64,000 bases of DNA, from contig NZ_MYFN02000017.1 of the NCBI RefSeq assembly GCF_004514425.2, positions 19,052 through 83,051 of the forward strand, written 5' to 3'. The translations under genes and the position numbers were made by a program. This document shows, one piece after another, positions 8,736 through 17,305 of the stretch. The notes beneath the pieces are model-generated. The model was not told where the DNA came from. It did no database searches and worked only from the letters and a program-made list of their open reading frames with translations. The stretch comes from Shinella sumterensis (GTDB lineage: Bacteria; Pseudomonadota; Alphaproteobacteria; Rhizobiales; Rhizobiaceae). Each line of letters opens with the position of its first letter. Position 1 is the stretch's first letter.

Positions 8736-11700
8736 TCAGCCGATGGCCATCAGGCTGGCATTGCCGCCGGCAGCGGCGGTGTTGATGGAGGTGGAGACTT
8801 CCTCCAGCAGCCAGTTGAGGCAGTAGGCTTCGGGATCAGCAACGAGTTCGTCGGTCGTCGCGGCCTGTACGAGCACGAGCGGGCCGGGCAGGCCGGCAAT
8901 TCGCGCATTGGCGCGCTGAATGTCCGCCGCGTCTCCCTCCACCAGCGCACCGGCAAACGGGCCGTCCTTCGTCCAGTCCGTCGACCACGACAGGCGGGCG
9001 GCAACGGCGGCCGGCAGGTCCGCGATGACGGGCTTCAGGCCCTCGACATGGTCGATGACGATCTGGTTGCCCGTCGCCAGTGCGGCGGCGACCTGACGCA
9101 AAAGGCCGGTTTCGGTCTTCGGAACGAGCAGCACGCGGCCGCGCGGATGAAGCGCATAGATGTTGCGTTCACCAACGGGCCCGGTCAGTTCCCGCTCCAG
9201 GCCGAGCGCGGAGCGGTTGGCGAAGCTGCGGGCGGTCTCGCCCTCGTCGGTCTTGCCCTTGCGGTCGAGCCAGGTGATGAAATCCCTGAGCGCCGGATCG
9301 GTATGCACCGAATCCTGCTGCGGCGGCACGGGGGCCTTCTGCACGAGGCGGCCGATATAGAGCGGACCGCCGGCCTTGGGGCCGGTGCCGGACAGGCCGC
9401 GCCCGCCGAAGGGCTGCACGCCGACCACCGCGCCGATGATGTTGCGGTTGACGTAGACGTTGCCGACCTTGATGCGGCTCGTGACATGCGCGATCGTCTC
9501 GTCGAGGCGCGTGTGCAGGCCGAACGTCAGGCCGTAGCCGGAGGCGTTGATATCGTCGATCAGCCGGTCGAGATCGGCGCGCCGGAAGCGGATGACGTGC
9601 AGGACCGGGCCGAACACTTCGCGTTTGAGATCGGCGAGCGTCTTCAGTTCGATGATGGTCGGCGCGACGAAGGTGCCGTTTTCCGTGCCTGAAGGCAGCG
9701 GTTGCTGCTCCACCTTGTTGCCGAGGCTGCGCATATGCTCGATGTGCTTGACGATGCCGTCGCGGGCCTCGGCGGTGATGACGGGACCGATATCGACATT
9801 GAGGCCGTCGGTGCGCCCGAGCGTCAGTTCGTTGAGCGCGCCCTTCAGCATGGTGAGCGTGCGGTCCGCAATGTCGTCCTGAAGGCAGAGCACCCGGAGC
9901 GCCGAGCAGCGCTGGCCGGCGCTGTCGAAGGCCGATGCGATGACATCGCCGACGACCTGTTCGGCAAGTGCCGAGGAATCGACGATCATGCCGTTCTGAC
10001 CGCCGGTTTCGGCGATCAGCGGGATCGGCTTGCCGCCGGCCGAGAGACGTTCGGCAAGCTGCGCCTGGATGAGGCGGGCGACTTCGGTCGAACCGGTGAA
10101 CATGACGCCGGCCGTCTTCGCCGCACCGACGAGGGCTGCACCGACGCGGCCTGCGCCGGGCACGAATTGCAGCGCGCCGACGGGGACACCCGCCTCGTGC
10201 AGGATCTTCACGCTCTCATGCGCGATGATCGGCGTTTCCTCGGCCGGCTTGGCGAGAACCGCGTTGCCCGCCACCAGGGCGGCGGCAACCTGCCCGGTGA
10301 AGATGGCGAGCGGGAAGTTCCACGGGCTGATGCAGACGACGGGGCCGAGCGGCAGATGCGACGGGCCCAGCGTACGGCGCGCCTGCTCGGCGTAATAGCG
10401 CAGGAAATCGACCGCCTCGCGCACCTCGCCGATGGCGTTCGCCGCCGACTTTCCGGCTTCGCGCATGATGATGCCCATCAGCGGTTCGATACGGGCTTCC
10501 ATGATGTCAGCCGCGCGGTCCAGGCAGGCGGCCCGCTCGGCCGGCGAAACGCCGGACCAGGCGGCGACATTGTCCGCCGCGACGCCAACGATGCGTTCCG
10601 CATCCTCGGGCCGGATTTCGGTGACACGGCCGACCACGTCACGATGATCCGCCGGGTTCAGCACGTCGCTTGTTTCGCCGTCGCTGGCGCCGTCGGCCAG
10701 CAGCGGTGCGGCATGCCACGATTGTGCTGCGGTGTCCGCGAGTTCGCCGGCAAGCTCCGCAAGTGTCGTCTCGTTGGAAAGGTCGAGCCCCTTCGAATTT
10801 GCGCGGGCCTTGCCGAACAGAGCGTCGGGCAGGGCGATCTGGTCATGCGGCGCACCGACGACCGGCATCGCGGCGACGATATCGACGGGATCGGCAATCA
10901 GCGATTCCACCGAAACCTTCGGATCGGAGATGCGGTTGACGAAGGAAGAGTTGGCGCCGTTTTCGAGCAGGCGGCGCACGAGATAGGCAAGCAGCGTCTC
11001 ATGGGTGCCAACCGGCGCATAGATGCGGCAGGGACGGTCCAGCTTGTCCTTGCCGACCACCTCGTCATAGAGCGGCTCGCCCATGCCGTGCAGGCACTGG
11101 AACTCGTACTTGCCGACGGAAAAATCAGGGCCGGCGAGCTGGTAGATGGTGGCGAGGCTCTGCGCGTTGTGCGTGGCGAACTGCGGAAAGACGGCATCCG
11201 GCGCGGCCAGCAGCTTGCGGGCGCAGGCGACGTAGGCGACGTCCGTGTAGATCTTGCGCGTATAGACCGGGAAACCCTCGAGGCCGTCGAGCTGTGCGCG
11301 CTTGATCTCGGCATCCCAATAGGCGCCCTTGACGAGGCGCACCATGATGCGGCGGCCGGCGCGGCGGGCGAGGTCGATGATGTAATCCAGCACGAAGGGG
11401 CATCGCTTGCCGTAAGCCTGCACCACGAAGCCCAGGCCGTTCCAGCCCTTGAGGTCCGCATCCAGGCAAAGGCTTTCGAGCAGATCGAGCGACAGTTCCA
11501 GGCGGTCTGCTTCCTCGGCGTCGATGTTGAGGCCGATGTCGTAGCTCTTGGCGATGGCGGCGAGCGCCTTCACCTTGGGCAGCAGCTCGCTCATGACGCG
11601 CCCGGCCTGTGCACGAACGTAGCGCGGGTGCAGCGCCGACAGCTTGATGGAGATGCCGGGACCGTCATAGATGCCGCGTCCACCGGAGGCCCTGCCGATG

Positions 11701-12440
11701 GCATGGATGGCCTTCTCGTAATCGCGGTAGTAGCGCTCGGCGTCCGCGGCGGTGGTCGCGGCCTCGCCCAGCATGTCGTAGGAATAGCGGAAGCCGCGCG
11801 CCTCGAGCGGCTTGGAGCGCTTCAGCGCTTCCTCGATGGTCTCGCCGGTGACGAACTGCTCGCCCATCATGCGCATGGCCATGTCGACGCCGCGGCGGAT
11901 GACCGGTTCGCCGGCGCGCGCGATAAGCCGGGTGAGGGCGGCGGACAGGCCGCGGTCGTTCACCGTGGAGGTGAGCTTGCCGGTGACGACGAGGCCCCAG
12001 GTCGCCGCATTGACGAACATCGACTTGCCGCCGCCGATATGGGAGGTCCAGTCCCCTTCCGCGATCTTGTCGCGGATCAGCGCATCCCGCGTGTCCGTAT
12101 CGGGGATGCGCAGCAACGCCTCGGCAAGGCACATCAGCGCCACGCCTTCCTGGCTCGACAGCGAATATTCCTGCACCAGCCCCTCGACGCCCGTGCCCTT
12201 GTGCTTGGCGCGCAGCGCCTCGATCAGCGTGCGGGCGGTGCTGCGAATGTCATAACGCTGGCGTTCGGAAACACGCGCGGCGGCCACGAGCGGCGGCAGG
12301 CACTCGGTCTCAGGCCGGCGATAGGCTGCGGTGATCGCCCGACGCAACTCGCTTTGCTCGCGAATGGGCGGCGCGAAGTGCGAAAATGGTGGAACGACTT
12401 CGCCGGAGGGGGAAGCGGAAGCGGCTGGAGAGTTCTGCAT
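8736..12440 (-). CDS. putA: Bifunctional proline dehydrogenase / glutamate-semialdehyde dehydrogenase PutA
   Basis: The protein has 1234 residues. An N-terminal arm and PRODH barrel (about residues 30-480) carry the FAD/proline signatures YDMLGEAA, ISIKLSALHPRY, NIDAEEADRLELSL and MVRLVKGAYWD. The P5C dehydrogenase domain follows (about 530-990) with SPWNFPLAIFTGQ, ETGGQNGMIVDSS and catalytic cysteine GQRCSA at about residue 845. A C-terminal domain of about 230 residues completes the long type-B PutA. It oxidises proline to glutamate in two channelled steps at the inner membrane. There is no ribbon-helix-helix DNA-binding N terminus, consistent with control by the divergent putR. I prefer the start MQNSPAASAS at 12440; in-frame ATGs at 12485 and 12506 have no ribosome binding site and run into the regulatory gap. 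Confidence 0.95.
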   Translation of the reverse strand: MQNSPAASASPSGEVVPPFSHFAPPIREQSELRRAITAAYRRPETECLPPLVAAARVSERQRYDIRSTARTLIEALRAKHKGTGVEGLVQEYSLSSQEGVALMCLAEALLRIPDTDTRDALIRDKIAEGDWTSHIGGGKSMFVNAATWGLVVTGKLTSTVNDRGLSAALTRLIARAGEPVIRRGVDMAMRMMGEQFVTGETIEEALKRSKPLEARGFRYSYDMLGEAATTAADAERYYRDYEKAIHAIGRASGGRGIYDGPGISIKLSALHPRYVRAQAGRVMSELLPKVKALAAIAKSYDIGLNIDAEEADRLELSLDLLESLCLDADLKGWNGLGFVVQAYGKRCPFVLDYIIDLARRAGRRIMVRLVKGAYWDAEIKRAQLDGLEGFPVYTRKIYTDVAYVACARKLLAAPDAVFPQFATHNAQSLATIYQLAGPDFSVGKYEFQCLHGMGEPLYDEVVGKDKLDRPCRIYAPVGTHETLLAYLVRRLLENGANSSFVNRISDPKVSVESLIADPVDIVAAMPVVGAPHDQIALPDALFGKARANSKGLDLSNETTLAELAGELADTAAQSWHAAPLLADGASDGETSDVLNPADHRDVVGRVTEIRPEDAERIVGVAADNVAAWSGVSPAERAACLDRAADIMEARIEPLMGIIMREAGKSAANAIGEVREAVDFLRYYAEQARRTLGPSHLPLGPVVCISPWNFPLAIFTGQVAAALVAGNAVLAKPAEETPIIAHESVKILHEAGVPVGALQFVPGAGRVGAALVGAAKTAGVMFTGSTEVARLIQAQLAERLSAGGKPIPLIAETGGQNGMIVDSSALAEQVVGDVIASAFDSAGQRCSALRVLCLQDDIADRTLTMLKGALNELTLGRTDGLNVDIGPVITAEARDGIVKHIEHMRSLGNKVEQQPLPSGTENGTFVAPTIIELKTLADLKREVFGPVLHVIRFRRADLDRLIDDINASGYGLTFGLHTRLDETIAHVTSRIKVGNVYVNRNIIGAVVGVQPFGGRGLSGTGPKAGGPLYIGRLVQKAPVPPQQDSVHTDPALRDFITWLDRKGKTDEGETARSFANRSALGLERELTGPVGERNIYALHPRGRVLLVPKTETGLLRQVAAALATGNQIVIDHVEGLKPVIADLPAAVAARLSWSTDWTKDGPFAGALVEGDAADIQRANARIAGLPGPLVLVQAATTDELVADPEAYCLNWLLEEVSTSINTAAAGGNASLMAIG

Positions 12441-12577
12441 GGAAGGACCTATCGGAAGCGGTTCGATGTCTGCACGGAAAGACATCAAAACAATACCATT
12501 GCGCACGAAAGCGAATTGACCTCATATTGCTGAAAATTAGGCCATCTGGTTCTATTTTTCCAATTTTGGAGGTTTCT
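12441..12577. promoter_or_regulatory. putA-putR divergent control region
   Basis: This AT-rich gap must contain both promoters and the PutR operators. A short perfect inverted repeat CAATACCATTG lies at 12491-12501, and several A/T tracts (for example TATTTTTCCAATTTTGG near 12553-12569) fit degenerate Lrp-family sites. GGAGG at 12568-12572 is the ribosome binding site that fixes the putR start. Confidence 0.5.
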
Positions 12578-13048
12578 TTGCCTGAAATAGTCAATGCTGA
12601 TAGTCCGCTGGATTCCTTCGACCGGAAAATCCTCGAGGAGCTTGCACAAAACGGCCGCATTCCGGTGGCCGAACTTGCCGAAAAGGTCGGTCTTTCCAAG
12701 ACGCCGTGCCAGAACCGGTTCAAGCGGCTGATCGCCGATGGCTTCATCCAGGGCTTCAAGGCGATCCTCAATCCCGCCAAGATGAACCTGGATCATATCG
12801 CATTCGCCGAGGTGAAGCTGACGAATACGCAGGAAGAGGCGCTGATGAGCTTCAATGCGGCGGTCAAGAAGATCCGGGAGGTCGAGGAATGCCATATGAT
12901 CGCGGGGCGTTTCGATTATCTTCTGAAGATCCGCACGCGCGACATCAAGAAATACCGCCTGGTGCTGGGCGAGCGTATCTCCAATCTTCCCTATGTCGCG
13001 AGCACGTCGACGAATGTGGCGATGGAGACGGTCAAGGAGCGCGGTTGA
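12578..13048 (+). CDS. putR: PutR, Lrp/AsnC-family regulator of putA
   Basis: The protein has 156 residues, the usual Lrp/AsnC length. An N-terminal winged helix-turn-helix (about residues 12-60; LDSFDRKILEELAQNGRIPVA then VGLSKTPCQNRFKRL) precedes a RAM ligand-binding domain (about 70-150; EVEECHMIAGRFDYLLKIR). The start is a TTG codon at 12578, five bases after GGAGG. The nearest in-frame ATG lies almost 200 bases upstream inside putA and would add about 64 residues foreign to the family. Known rhizobial PutR proteins activate the divergent putA in response to proline, and the arrangement here is the same. Autoregulation is likely but not shown. Confidence 0.9.
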   Translation: MPEIVNADSPLDSFDRKILEELAQNGRIPVAELAEKVGLSKTPCQNRFKRLIADGFIQGFKAILNPAKMNLDHIAFAEVKLTNTQEEALMSFNAAVKKIREVEECHMIAGRFDYLLKIRTRDIKKYRLVLGERISNLPYVASTSTNVAMETVKERG

Positions 13049-13146
13049 TGCCTGCCGGGGATTGGCCAACGGCAGCCGAATGCGATGAGCCTCTTGCCAG
13101 AAGGGCCGATTGGCGGCCATAGTGGCAGGCACAATAGGAGATATGG

Positions 13147-14166
13147 ATGGGCGTAGGGGTTCGGACATCGAAAGAGATGCACGGCGTATCGGCGCCGAAG
13201 GCGCTGCGCGTCGGCTTTATCCTGTCCAAGAGTTTCACCCTGTCGGCATTCGCCCTGTTCGTCGATACGCTCAGGCTTGCCAGCGACAGCGAGGATCGCT
13301 CGCGCCGCGTCAACTGCGATTGGGACGTGATCAGCAGCACGCGCAATTTCATCTCCTCCTCCAGCGGTATCCAGGTCGCGCCGACCGCGCCCTTTGCCGA
13401 CCCCTCCTGTTTCGACTACATCGCCGTCGTCGGCGGCCTTCTGTCGGTCGAGGAGCCGATCGACAGTTATGCCCGGGACTATCTGCGCAAGGCGGCCAAG
13501 GCGGGCGTCGGGCTGATCGGCCTGTGTACGGGCAGCTTCATCCTGGCCGAGGCCGGCTTGCTCAAGGGCCACACGGCCTGTGTGAGCTGGCTGCATCACC
13601 GCGATTTCCGCGCGCGCTATCCCGATATCGAGGCGACGTCCGAGCAGATTTTCCGTTTCGACGGCAAGGTTGCGACCTGTGCCGGCGGCAGCAGCGTCGC
13701 GGATCTCGCGGCAACGCTGGTGCGCCACCATGTCGGTGAGGCCGCGGAGCGCAATGCGCTGGAAATCCTGCAGATCCGCCATCGGCGTGATGCGACGGAT
13801 ATCCAGCCGCGCAACCCGCTCGGCCTGGAGGCCCGCGATCGCCGGGTCCATCTCGCCATCATGATGATGGAGCAGCACACCGAGGATCTGCTTTCCATCG
13901 ACAGCATCGCCAACATGACGAATGTTTCCCGCCGCCAGCTCGAACGCCTTTTCGAAAGCGACATGGGGGCTTCGCCGAGCGCGGTCTACATGAAGATCCG
14001 CATGGCGGCGGCGCTGAACATGGTGATGCGCAGCAACAAGCCGCTGATCGAAGTCGCGCTTGAAACCGGTTTCGAGAGCCTGTCGCATTTCACGCGCCGC
14101 TTTCGCGCTGCCTTCGGCGACACGCCCTCGCAGATCCGCCGCGACGGCCGCCGGCAGGCGAGCTGA
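13147..14166 (+). CDS. GlxA-type AraC regulator with DJ-1/PfpI domain
   Basis: The protein has 339 residues. A DJ-1/PfpI (class I glutamine amidotransferase-like) domain occupies about residues 20-200, with the nucleophile-elbow sequence GLIGLCTGSFILAEAG. An AraC/XylS double helix-turn-helix follows at about 235-335 (LLSIDSIANMTNVSRRQLERLF and IEVALETGFESLSHFTRRFRAAFG). Proteins of this architecture control catabolism of quaternary amines, arginine and related compounds by sensing a metabolite in the DJ-1 domain. AGGAG at 13136-13140 sets the start. The gene stands alone between putR and a stress gene, so its target is not evident. An overlapping ATG at 13143 is in another frame. Confidence 0.85.
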   Translation: MGVGVRTSKEMHGVSAPKALRVGFILSKSFTLSAFALFVDTLRLASDSEDRSRRVNCDWDVISSTRNFISSSSGIQVAPTAPFADPSCFDYIAVVGGLLSVEEPIDSYARDYLRKAAKAGVGLIGLCTGSFILAEAGLLKGHTACVSWLHHRDFRARYPDIEATSEQIFRFDGKVATCAGGSSVADLAATLVRHHVGEAAERNALEILQIRHRRDATDIQPRNPLGLEARDRRVHLAIMMMEQHTEDLLSIDSIANMTNVSRRQLERLFESDMGASPSAVYMKIRMAAALNMVMRSNKPLIEVALETGFESLSHFTRRFRAAFGDTPSQIRRDGRRQAS

Positions 14167-14188
14167 CCTGTAATTCTGCCGCAGCCCT

Positions 14189-14213
14189 GGAACCAAGTTA
14201 CGCGCCAACCGTT
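14189..14213 (+). promoter_or_regulatory. EcfG-type general stress promoter (GGAAC-N16-CGTT)
   Basis: The -35 element GGAAC lies at 14189-14193 and the -10 element CGTT at 14210-14213, separated by sixteen bases. This is an exact match to the known alphaproteobacterial EcfG consensus. It sits 29 bases before the start of the DUF883-like gene. Confidence 0.75.
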
Positions 14214-14242
14214 CGTGTCTCATTGCTAAGAAGGAGACCGTA

Positions 14243-14563
14243 ATGGCAAGCAATGACGTTCAATCCCAGATTTCCGCTCTTCGTGAAGAAATCGCAGCCC
14301 TCCAGAAGGATCTTGGGGAGCGTGGCGCCGAGGCTTACGAAGCGGTCCGTGAGCGTGCAGGGGAGGCTGTAGACGCTGCGCGCCCTGCCGTGCGTTCTGC
14401 TACCCGCTATGTCCGCAATGAAGGTGCTGCTGTTGCCCAGACCGCACGCGAGCATCCGGCTGCCGTTTCCACCGTGGTTCTGACGGCTGGACTTGCCGGC
14501 GTCCTTATCGGTTACCTGCTCGGCTCCTATGAAAGCGAGCCCCGCCGCCAGCGCTGGTTCTAA
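14243..14563 (+). CDS. DUF883/ElaB-YqjD-like small membrane protein
   Basis: The protein has 106 residues. An N-terminal amphipathic, probably coiled-coil helix (DVQSQISALREEIAALQKDLG) and an alanine/arginine-rich middle lead to one C-terminal membrane helix (about residues 75-95, VVLTAGLAGVLIGYLLG) and a short basic tail ending RRQRWF. This is the pattern of ElaB/YqjD, which in Escherichia coli are tail-anchored, stationary-phase, ribosome-associated proteins. An AGAAGGAGA ribosome binding site precedes the start. The exact EcfG-type promoter upstream predicts induction by general stress. A second, similar protein is encoded convergently at 14630-14935. The molecular role in rhizobia is not known to me. 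Confidence 0.75.
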   Translation: MASNDVQSQISALREEIAALQKDLGERGAEAYEAVRERAGEAVDAARPAVRSATRYVRNEGAAVAQTAREHPAAVSTVVLTAGLAGVLIGYLLGSYESEPRRQRWF

Positions 14564-14584
14564 GAACAGCGATCGTCGATACGG

Positions 14585-14610
14585 AAAAGCCCGGCATTGC
14601 CGGGCTTTTT
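14585..14610. terminator. Bidirectional intrinsic terminator
   Basis: The stem GCCCGGC/GCCGGGC is flanked by AAAA on the left and TTTTT on the right, so it can terminate both convergent DUF883-like genes. It lies 22 bases after the first stop and 20 bases before the second gene's end. Confidence 0.88.
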
Positions 14611-14629
14611 GGTGTGGCTTGCGAAAAAC

Positions 14630-14935
14630 TCAGCGGTGCCGCAGGCCAAACAGGTAACCGATGAAGGCCGCACCGGCGAGGGTGGCAAGGGGATTGGCCT
14701 GGATCGTCTGGCGCAGATCTTCGCGCAGCGATTCCGCCTTGGCGACGGCAAGCTGACCGGTTCCTTCCGCAATGAGACCGACCGATTCCTTCATGCGGCT
14801 GATTTCCGTCTTCAGGGCCTCGATCTGTGCGCTGATGTCCGCCTCGGCTGCAGCAGTGCGGGCTTCCTCTGAAATGCTGTCGATACCTTCAACGACGCCG
14901 AGCGTGCGCTTTCCGGTGCTCTTTTCGTCAGCCAT
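14630..14935 (-). CDS. Second DUF883-like small membrane protein
   Basis: The protein has 101 residues beginning MADEKSTGKRTLG. A predicted helical region (SAQIEALKTEISRMKESVG) is followed by an alanine-rich stretch and a C-terminal hydrophobic segment (about residues 82-97, LATLAGAAFIGYLFGL) ending in RHR. This is the same architecture as the convergent protein at 14243-14563, though the sequences differ. The start at 14935 follows a GGAG ribosome binding site; the open frame extends further up but that part is the promoter region. A good EcfG-like promoter on the minus strand (14974-14998) suggests that both genes belong to one stress regulon. Confidence 0.72.
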   Translation of the reverse strand: MADEKSTGKRTLGVVEGIDSISEEARTAAAEADISAQIEALKTEISRMKESVGLIAEGTGQLAVAKAESLREDLRQTIQANPLATLAGAAFIGYLFGLRHR

Positions 14936-14973
14936 GGATGTGTCTCCTGGATTGTTGGAATGGCGTGAGGGGA

Positions 14974-14998
14974 AACTTCCGCCGGGCAAGTTGGTTCC
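14974..14998 (-). promoter_or_regulatory. EcfG-like general stress promoter (GGAAC-N16-AGTT)
   Basis: On the minus strand, GGAAC (14998-14994) is separated by sixteen bases from AGTT (14977-14974), one mismatch from the CGTT consensus. It lies 38 bases upstream of the DUF883-like gene that starts at 14935. Confidence 0.6.
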
Positions 14999-15061
14999 CA
15001 CAGATGATTCAAACTGTGATCTTTCCCATGGGCAAGAGCAATTGACTCTTTTTAAGATTGA

Positions 15062-15076
15062 GAACAAATAAAGAAC
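15062..15076 (+). promoter_or_regulatory. LexA (SOS) box before imuA
   Basis: GAAC at 15062-15065 and GAAC at 15073-15076, seven bases apart, form the exact alphaproteobacterial LexA operator (GAAC-N7-GAAC, the reverse of GTTC-N7-GTTC). A TTGACT at 15042-15047 is a plausible -35 element, so LexA bound here would cover the -10 region. Confidence 0.85.
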
Positions 15077-15105
15077 ATTCTGTCCGAGCAGGGAGTTTTG
15101 TATCG

Positions 15106-15867
15106 ATGTCCTCCGCCGCCGCCCGCGCTGTCCTCGCCGGCCTGCGCGACCGCATCCGGCAATTCGATGGCCGGGCGGTGCGCGACCGGGCGGTGCTGCC
15201 CTTCGGCGTGCCGGAGATCGATGAGCGGTTGCCCGGCGGCGGGCTTGTGCTTGCCAGCCTTCATGAAGTCTGCGGCGGCGGCAACGATGCCGTCCAGGGC
15301 GCGGCCGCCATGCTTTTTGCCGCGGGTATCGCCGCGCGGACCCGGGGGCAGGTGCTCTGGTGCCTGACCCGGCCCGACCTGTTTGCGCCGGCGCTTGCCC
15401 AGGCGGGGCTTGCCCCGGGGCGCGTCCTTTACGTGGAAGCCGGTGACGAGAAGAGCCTGCTCCTTTGTTTCGAGGAGGGGCTGCGCCATGGCGGGCTTGG
15501 GGCTGTGGTGGCGGAAGTCGCGCGTCTGTCCATGACCGCGTCGCGCCGCCTGCAACTCGCGGCGGAGGCCGGTGGCACGCTCGGGCTTGCCGTGCGCCGC
15601 TTTCGCAGCCGTGCCGAGGCGGATGCCTTCACCTTGCCATCGGCCGCGGTGACGCGCTGGCGGGTTTCCGTGCGGCCATCCGTGCCGCTTCCGGTGCCCG
15701 GCGTCGGCCGGGCGCGATGGCTGCTGGAGCTTACCCGATGCCGCGCGGGCGAGGCGGCGGAATTCGAAGTGGAGGCATCCGATGCCGAGGGTCGTATCGC
15801 TTTTTCTCCCCGGCTGGCCGATCGACCGGCTGCGGCGGGCGCTTGGCGCGGAAGCGCCTCCGCCTGA
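15106..15867 (+). CDS. imuA: ImuA, SOS mutagenesis accessory protein (RecA-like fold)
   Basis: The protein has 253 residues from ATG 15106. LPFGVPEIDERLPGGGLVLASLHEV matches the start of the RecA/SulA-like ImuA family, but there is no canonical Walker A lysine motif. With ImuB and DnaE2 it forms the damage-inducible translesion mutasome found in bacteria lacking Pol V. An upstream in-frame ATG at 15058 overlaps the LexA box and is rejected; AGGGAG about twelve bases before 15106 serves as ribosome binding site. Its last 86 bases overlap imuB. The LexA box makes the whole three-gene cassette SOS-regulated. Confidence 0.85.
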   Translation: MSSAAARAVLAGLRDRIRQFDGRAVRDRAVLPFGVPEIDERLPGGGLVLASLHEVCGGGNDAVQGAAAMLFAAGIAARTRGQVLWCLTRPDLFAPALAQAGLAPGRVLYVEAGDEKSLLLCFEEGLRHGGLGAVVAEVARLSMTASRRLQLAAEAGGTLGLAVRRFRSRAEADAFTLPSAAVTRWRVSVRPSVPLPVPGVGRARWLLELTRCRAGEAAEFEVEASDAEGRIAFSPRLADRPAAAGAWRGSASA

Positions 15868-17305
15868 CAGTCGGCTTGTGCTTGTCGGTCGCGAGGGCAC
15901 GCGCCGCGTCGTGACGGCGGTCAGCCGCCCGGCCGAGCAGGCTGGCCTGCGTGTCGGCATGCCGCTTACCAAGGCCCACGCGCTCCTGCCTGACATCCTC
16001 ACCCTGCCGGCCGATCCTGCGGCCGATGCGGCAGCCCTCGAGCGGCTTTCGCTCTGGGCTCTCCAGCACTATGCCCCCATCGTCGCGCCCGATCCGCCGG
16101 ATGGCCTCGTCATCGACACGACCGGCGCCGACCATCTGCACGGCGGAGAAGCGCTTATGCTGAGCGGCCTCGTCAATCGCCTCGGCGCTTCCGGCATTAT
16201 CGCTCGCGCCGCGGTGGCCGATACATGGGGCGCAGCCTTTGCAGCAGCCCGCTTCCTTGCCGATCCGGTCCGTGTCATCCCTCCGGGAAGCGCCGTCGAA
16301 AGCGTTTCGCCGCTGCCGATCCACGGGCTGCGCATTCCCCCCGAGATCGTGGCGGGGCTGCATGTGCTCGGCTTTTCGACGATCGGCGACCTGCTCGCCG
16401 TGCCGCGCGCACCGCTGGTGCTGCGCTTCGGGCCTCTCCTTGGCCGCCGGCTGGACCAGCTGGAAGGGATTGTCCGCGAGCCCGTAGACCCGCTGCGCGA
16501 CCCGGAGCGGATTGTCGCACGCAAAGGCTTCGGCGAGCCGATCGGTGCGCCCGAAACCATTGCACGCTATACGACGGCGCTGGTCCATGACCTTTGTCTA
16601 GCCCTGGAAAAGCGCGGCCTCGGCGCCCGCCGGCTCGACCTCATCTTTCACCGCGTCGACAATTCCCTGCAGGCGATCCGTATCGGGACGGCCCGTCCGG
16701 TACGCGATGAAAAACGCCTTGCCCGGCTGCTCTGCGACCGGATCGAGACCATCGAGCCCGGCTTTGGCATCGAGGTTATGGAGCTTTCCGCGACACTGGC
16801 CGAACCGCTTGTCCTGCAACAGGCGGCGACCTCGCTGATCGAGGAGGCGCCTGCCGATATTGCCGGCCTCGTCGATGTCATCGCCAACCGCATCGGCGCC
16901 GCCCGCCTTTACCGCATCGCCCCGGTCGAGAGCGATGTCCCGGAACGGTCCTTCCAGCGTGTCGCGCCGCTGGCGCCGGATGCCGGTGCGACATGGCAGG
17001 GGCAGTGGCCACGTCCGGCGCGTCTGCTGGCCCGCCCTGAACCCATAGAGGTGATGGCGCTCCTGCCGGACCATCCGCCGGCCTCCTTCACCTGGCGCGG
17101 CGTGCGGCGGCTGGTGAAACGTGCCGATGGCCCCGAGCGCGTCTTCGGCGAATGGTGGAAGCGTGACGGCGAACGCGCGGCCGTGCGGGATTATTTCCAG
17201 GTCGAGGATGCCGTGGGGGAACGCTTCTGGCTGTTTCGTTCCGGCGATGAGGTTCAGGCCGCGGGCGGCCTCGGCCGCTGGTTCCTGCACGGGATTTTCG
17301 CATGA
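15782..17305 (+). CDS. imuB: ImuB, catalytically inactive Y-family polymerase homologue
   Basis: The protein has 507 residues. It aligns by eye with Y-family polymerases ([15 protein letters not shown] at the N terminus; [32 protein letters not shown] as the helix-hairpin-helix region at about residues 175-210). The catalytic acidic residues are missing: the first strand reads SLFLPGW where an active enzyme has a DMD-type pair, and the DE pair is replaced in the [14 protein letters not shown] stretch. In the known system ImuB is the hub that binds the beta clamp, ImuA and DnaE2. GGAGG at 15771-15775 sets the start inside imuA. Its stop overlaps the dnaE2 start by four bases. Confidence 0.9.
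   Translation: MPRVVSLFLPGWPIDRLRRALGAEAPPPDSRLVLVGREGTRRVVTAVSRPAEQAGLRVGMPLTKAHALLPDILTLPADPAADAAALERLSLWALQHYAPIVAPDPPDGLVIDTTGADHLHGGEALMLSGLVNRLGASGIIARAAVADTWGAAFAAARFLADPVRVIPPGSAVESVSPLPIHGLRIPPEIVAGLHVLGFSTIGDLLAVPRAPLVLRFGPLLGRRLDQLEGIVREPVDPLRDPERIVARKGFGEPIGAPETIARYTTALVHDLCLALEKRGLGARRLDLIFHRVDNSLQAIRIGTARPVRDEKRLARLLCDRIETIEPGFGIEVMELSATLAEPLVLQQAATSLIEEAPADIAGLVDVIANRIGAARLYRIAPVESDVPERSFQRVAPLAPDAGATWQGQWPRPARLLARPEPIEVMALLPDHPPASFTWRGVRRLVKRADGPERVFGEWWKRDGERAAVRDYFQVEDAVGERFWLFRSGDEVQAAGGLGRWFLHGIFA

Noticed and set aside
9702..12533. A 943-codon open frame on the plus strand opposite putA
   Set aside because: It is an antisense shadow of a high-GC gene; its translation has no domain pattern, while putA on the other strand has every expected motif.
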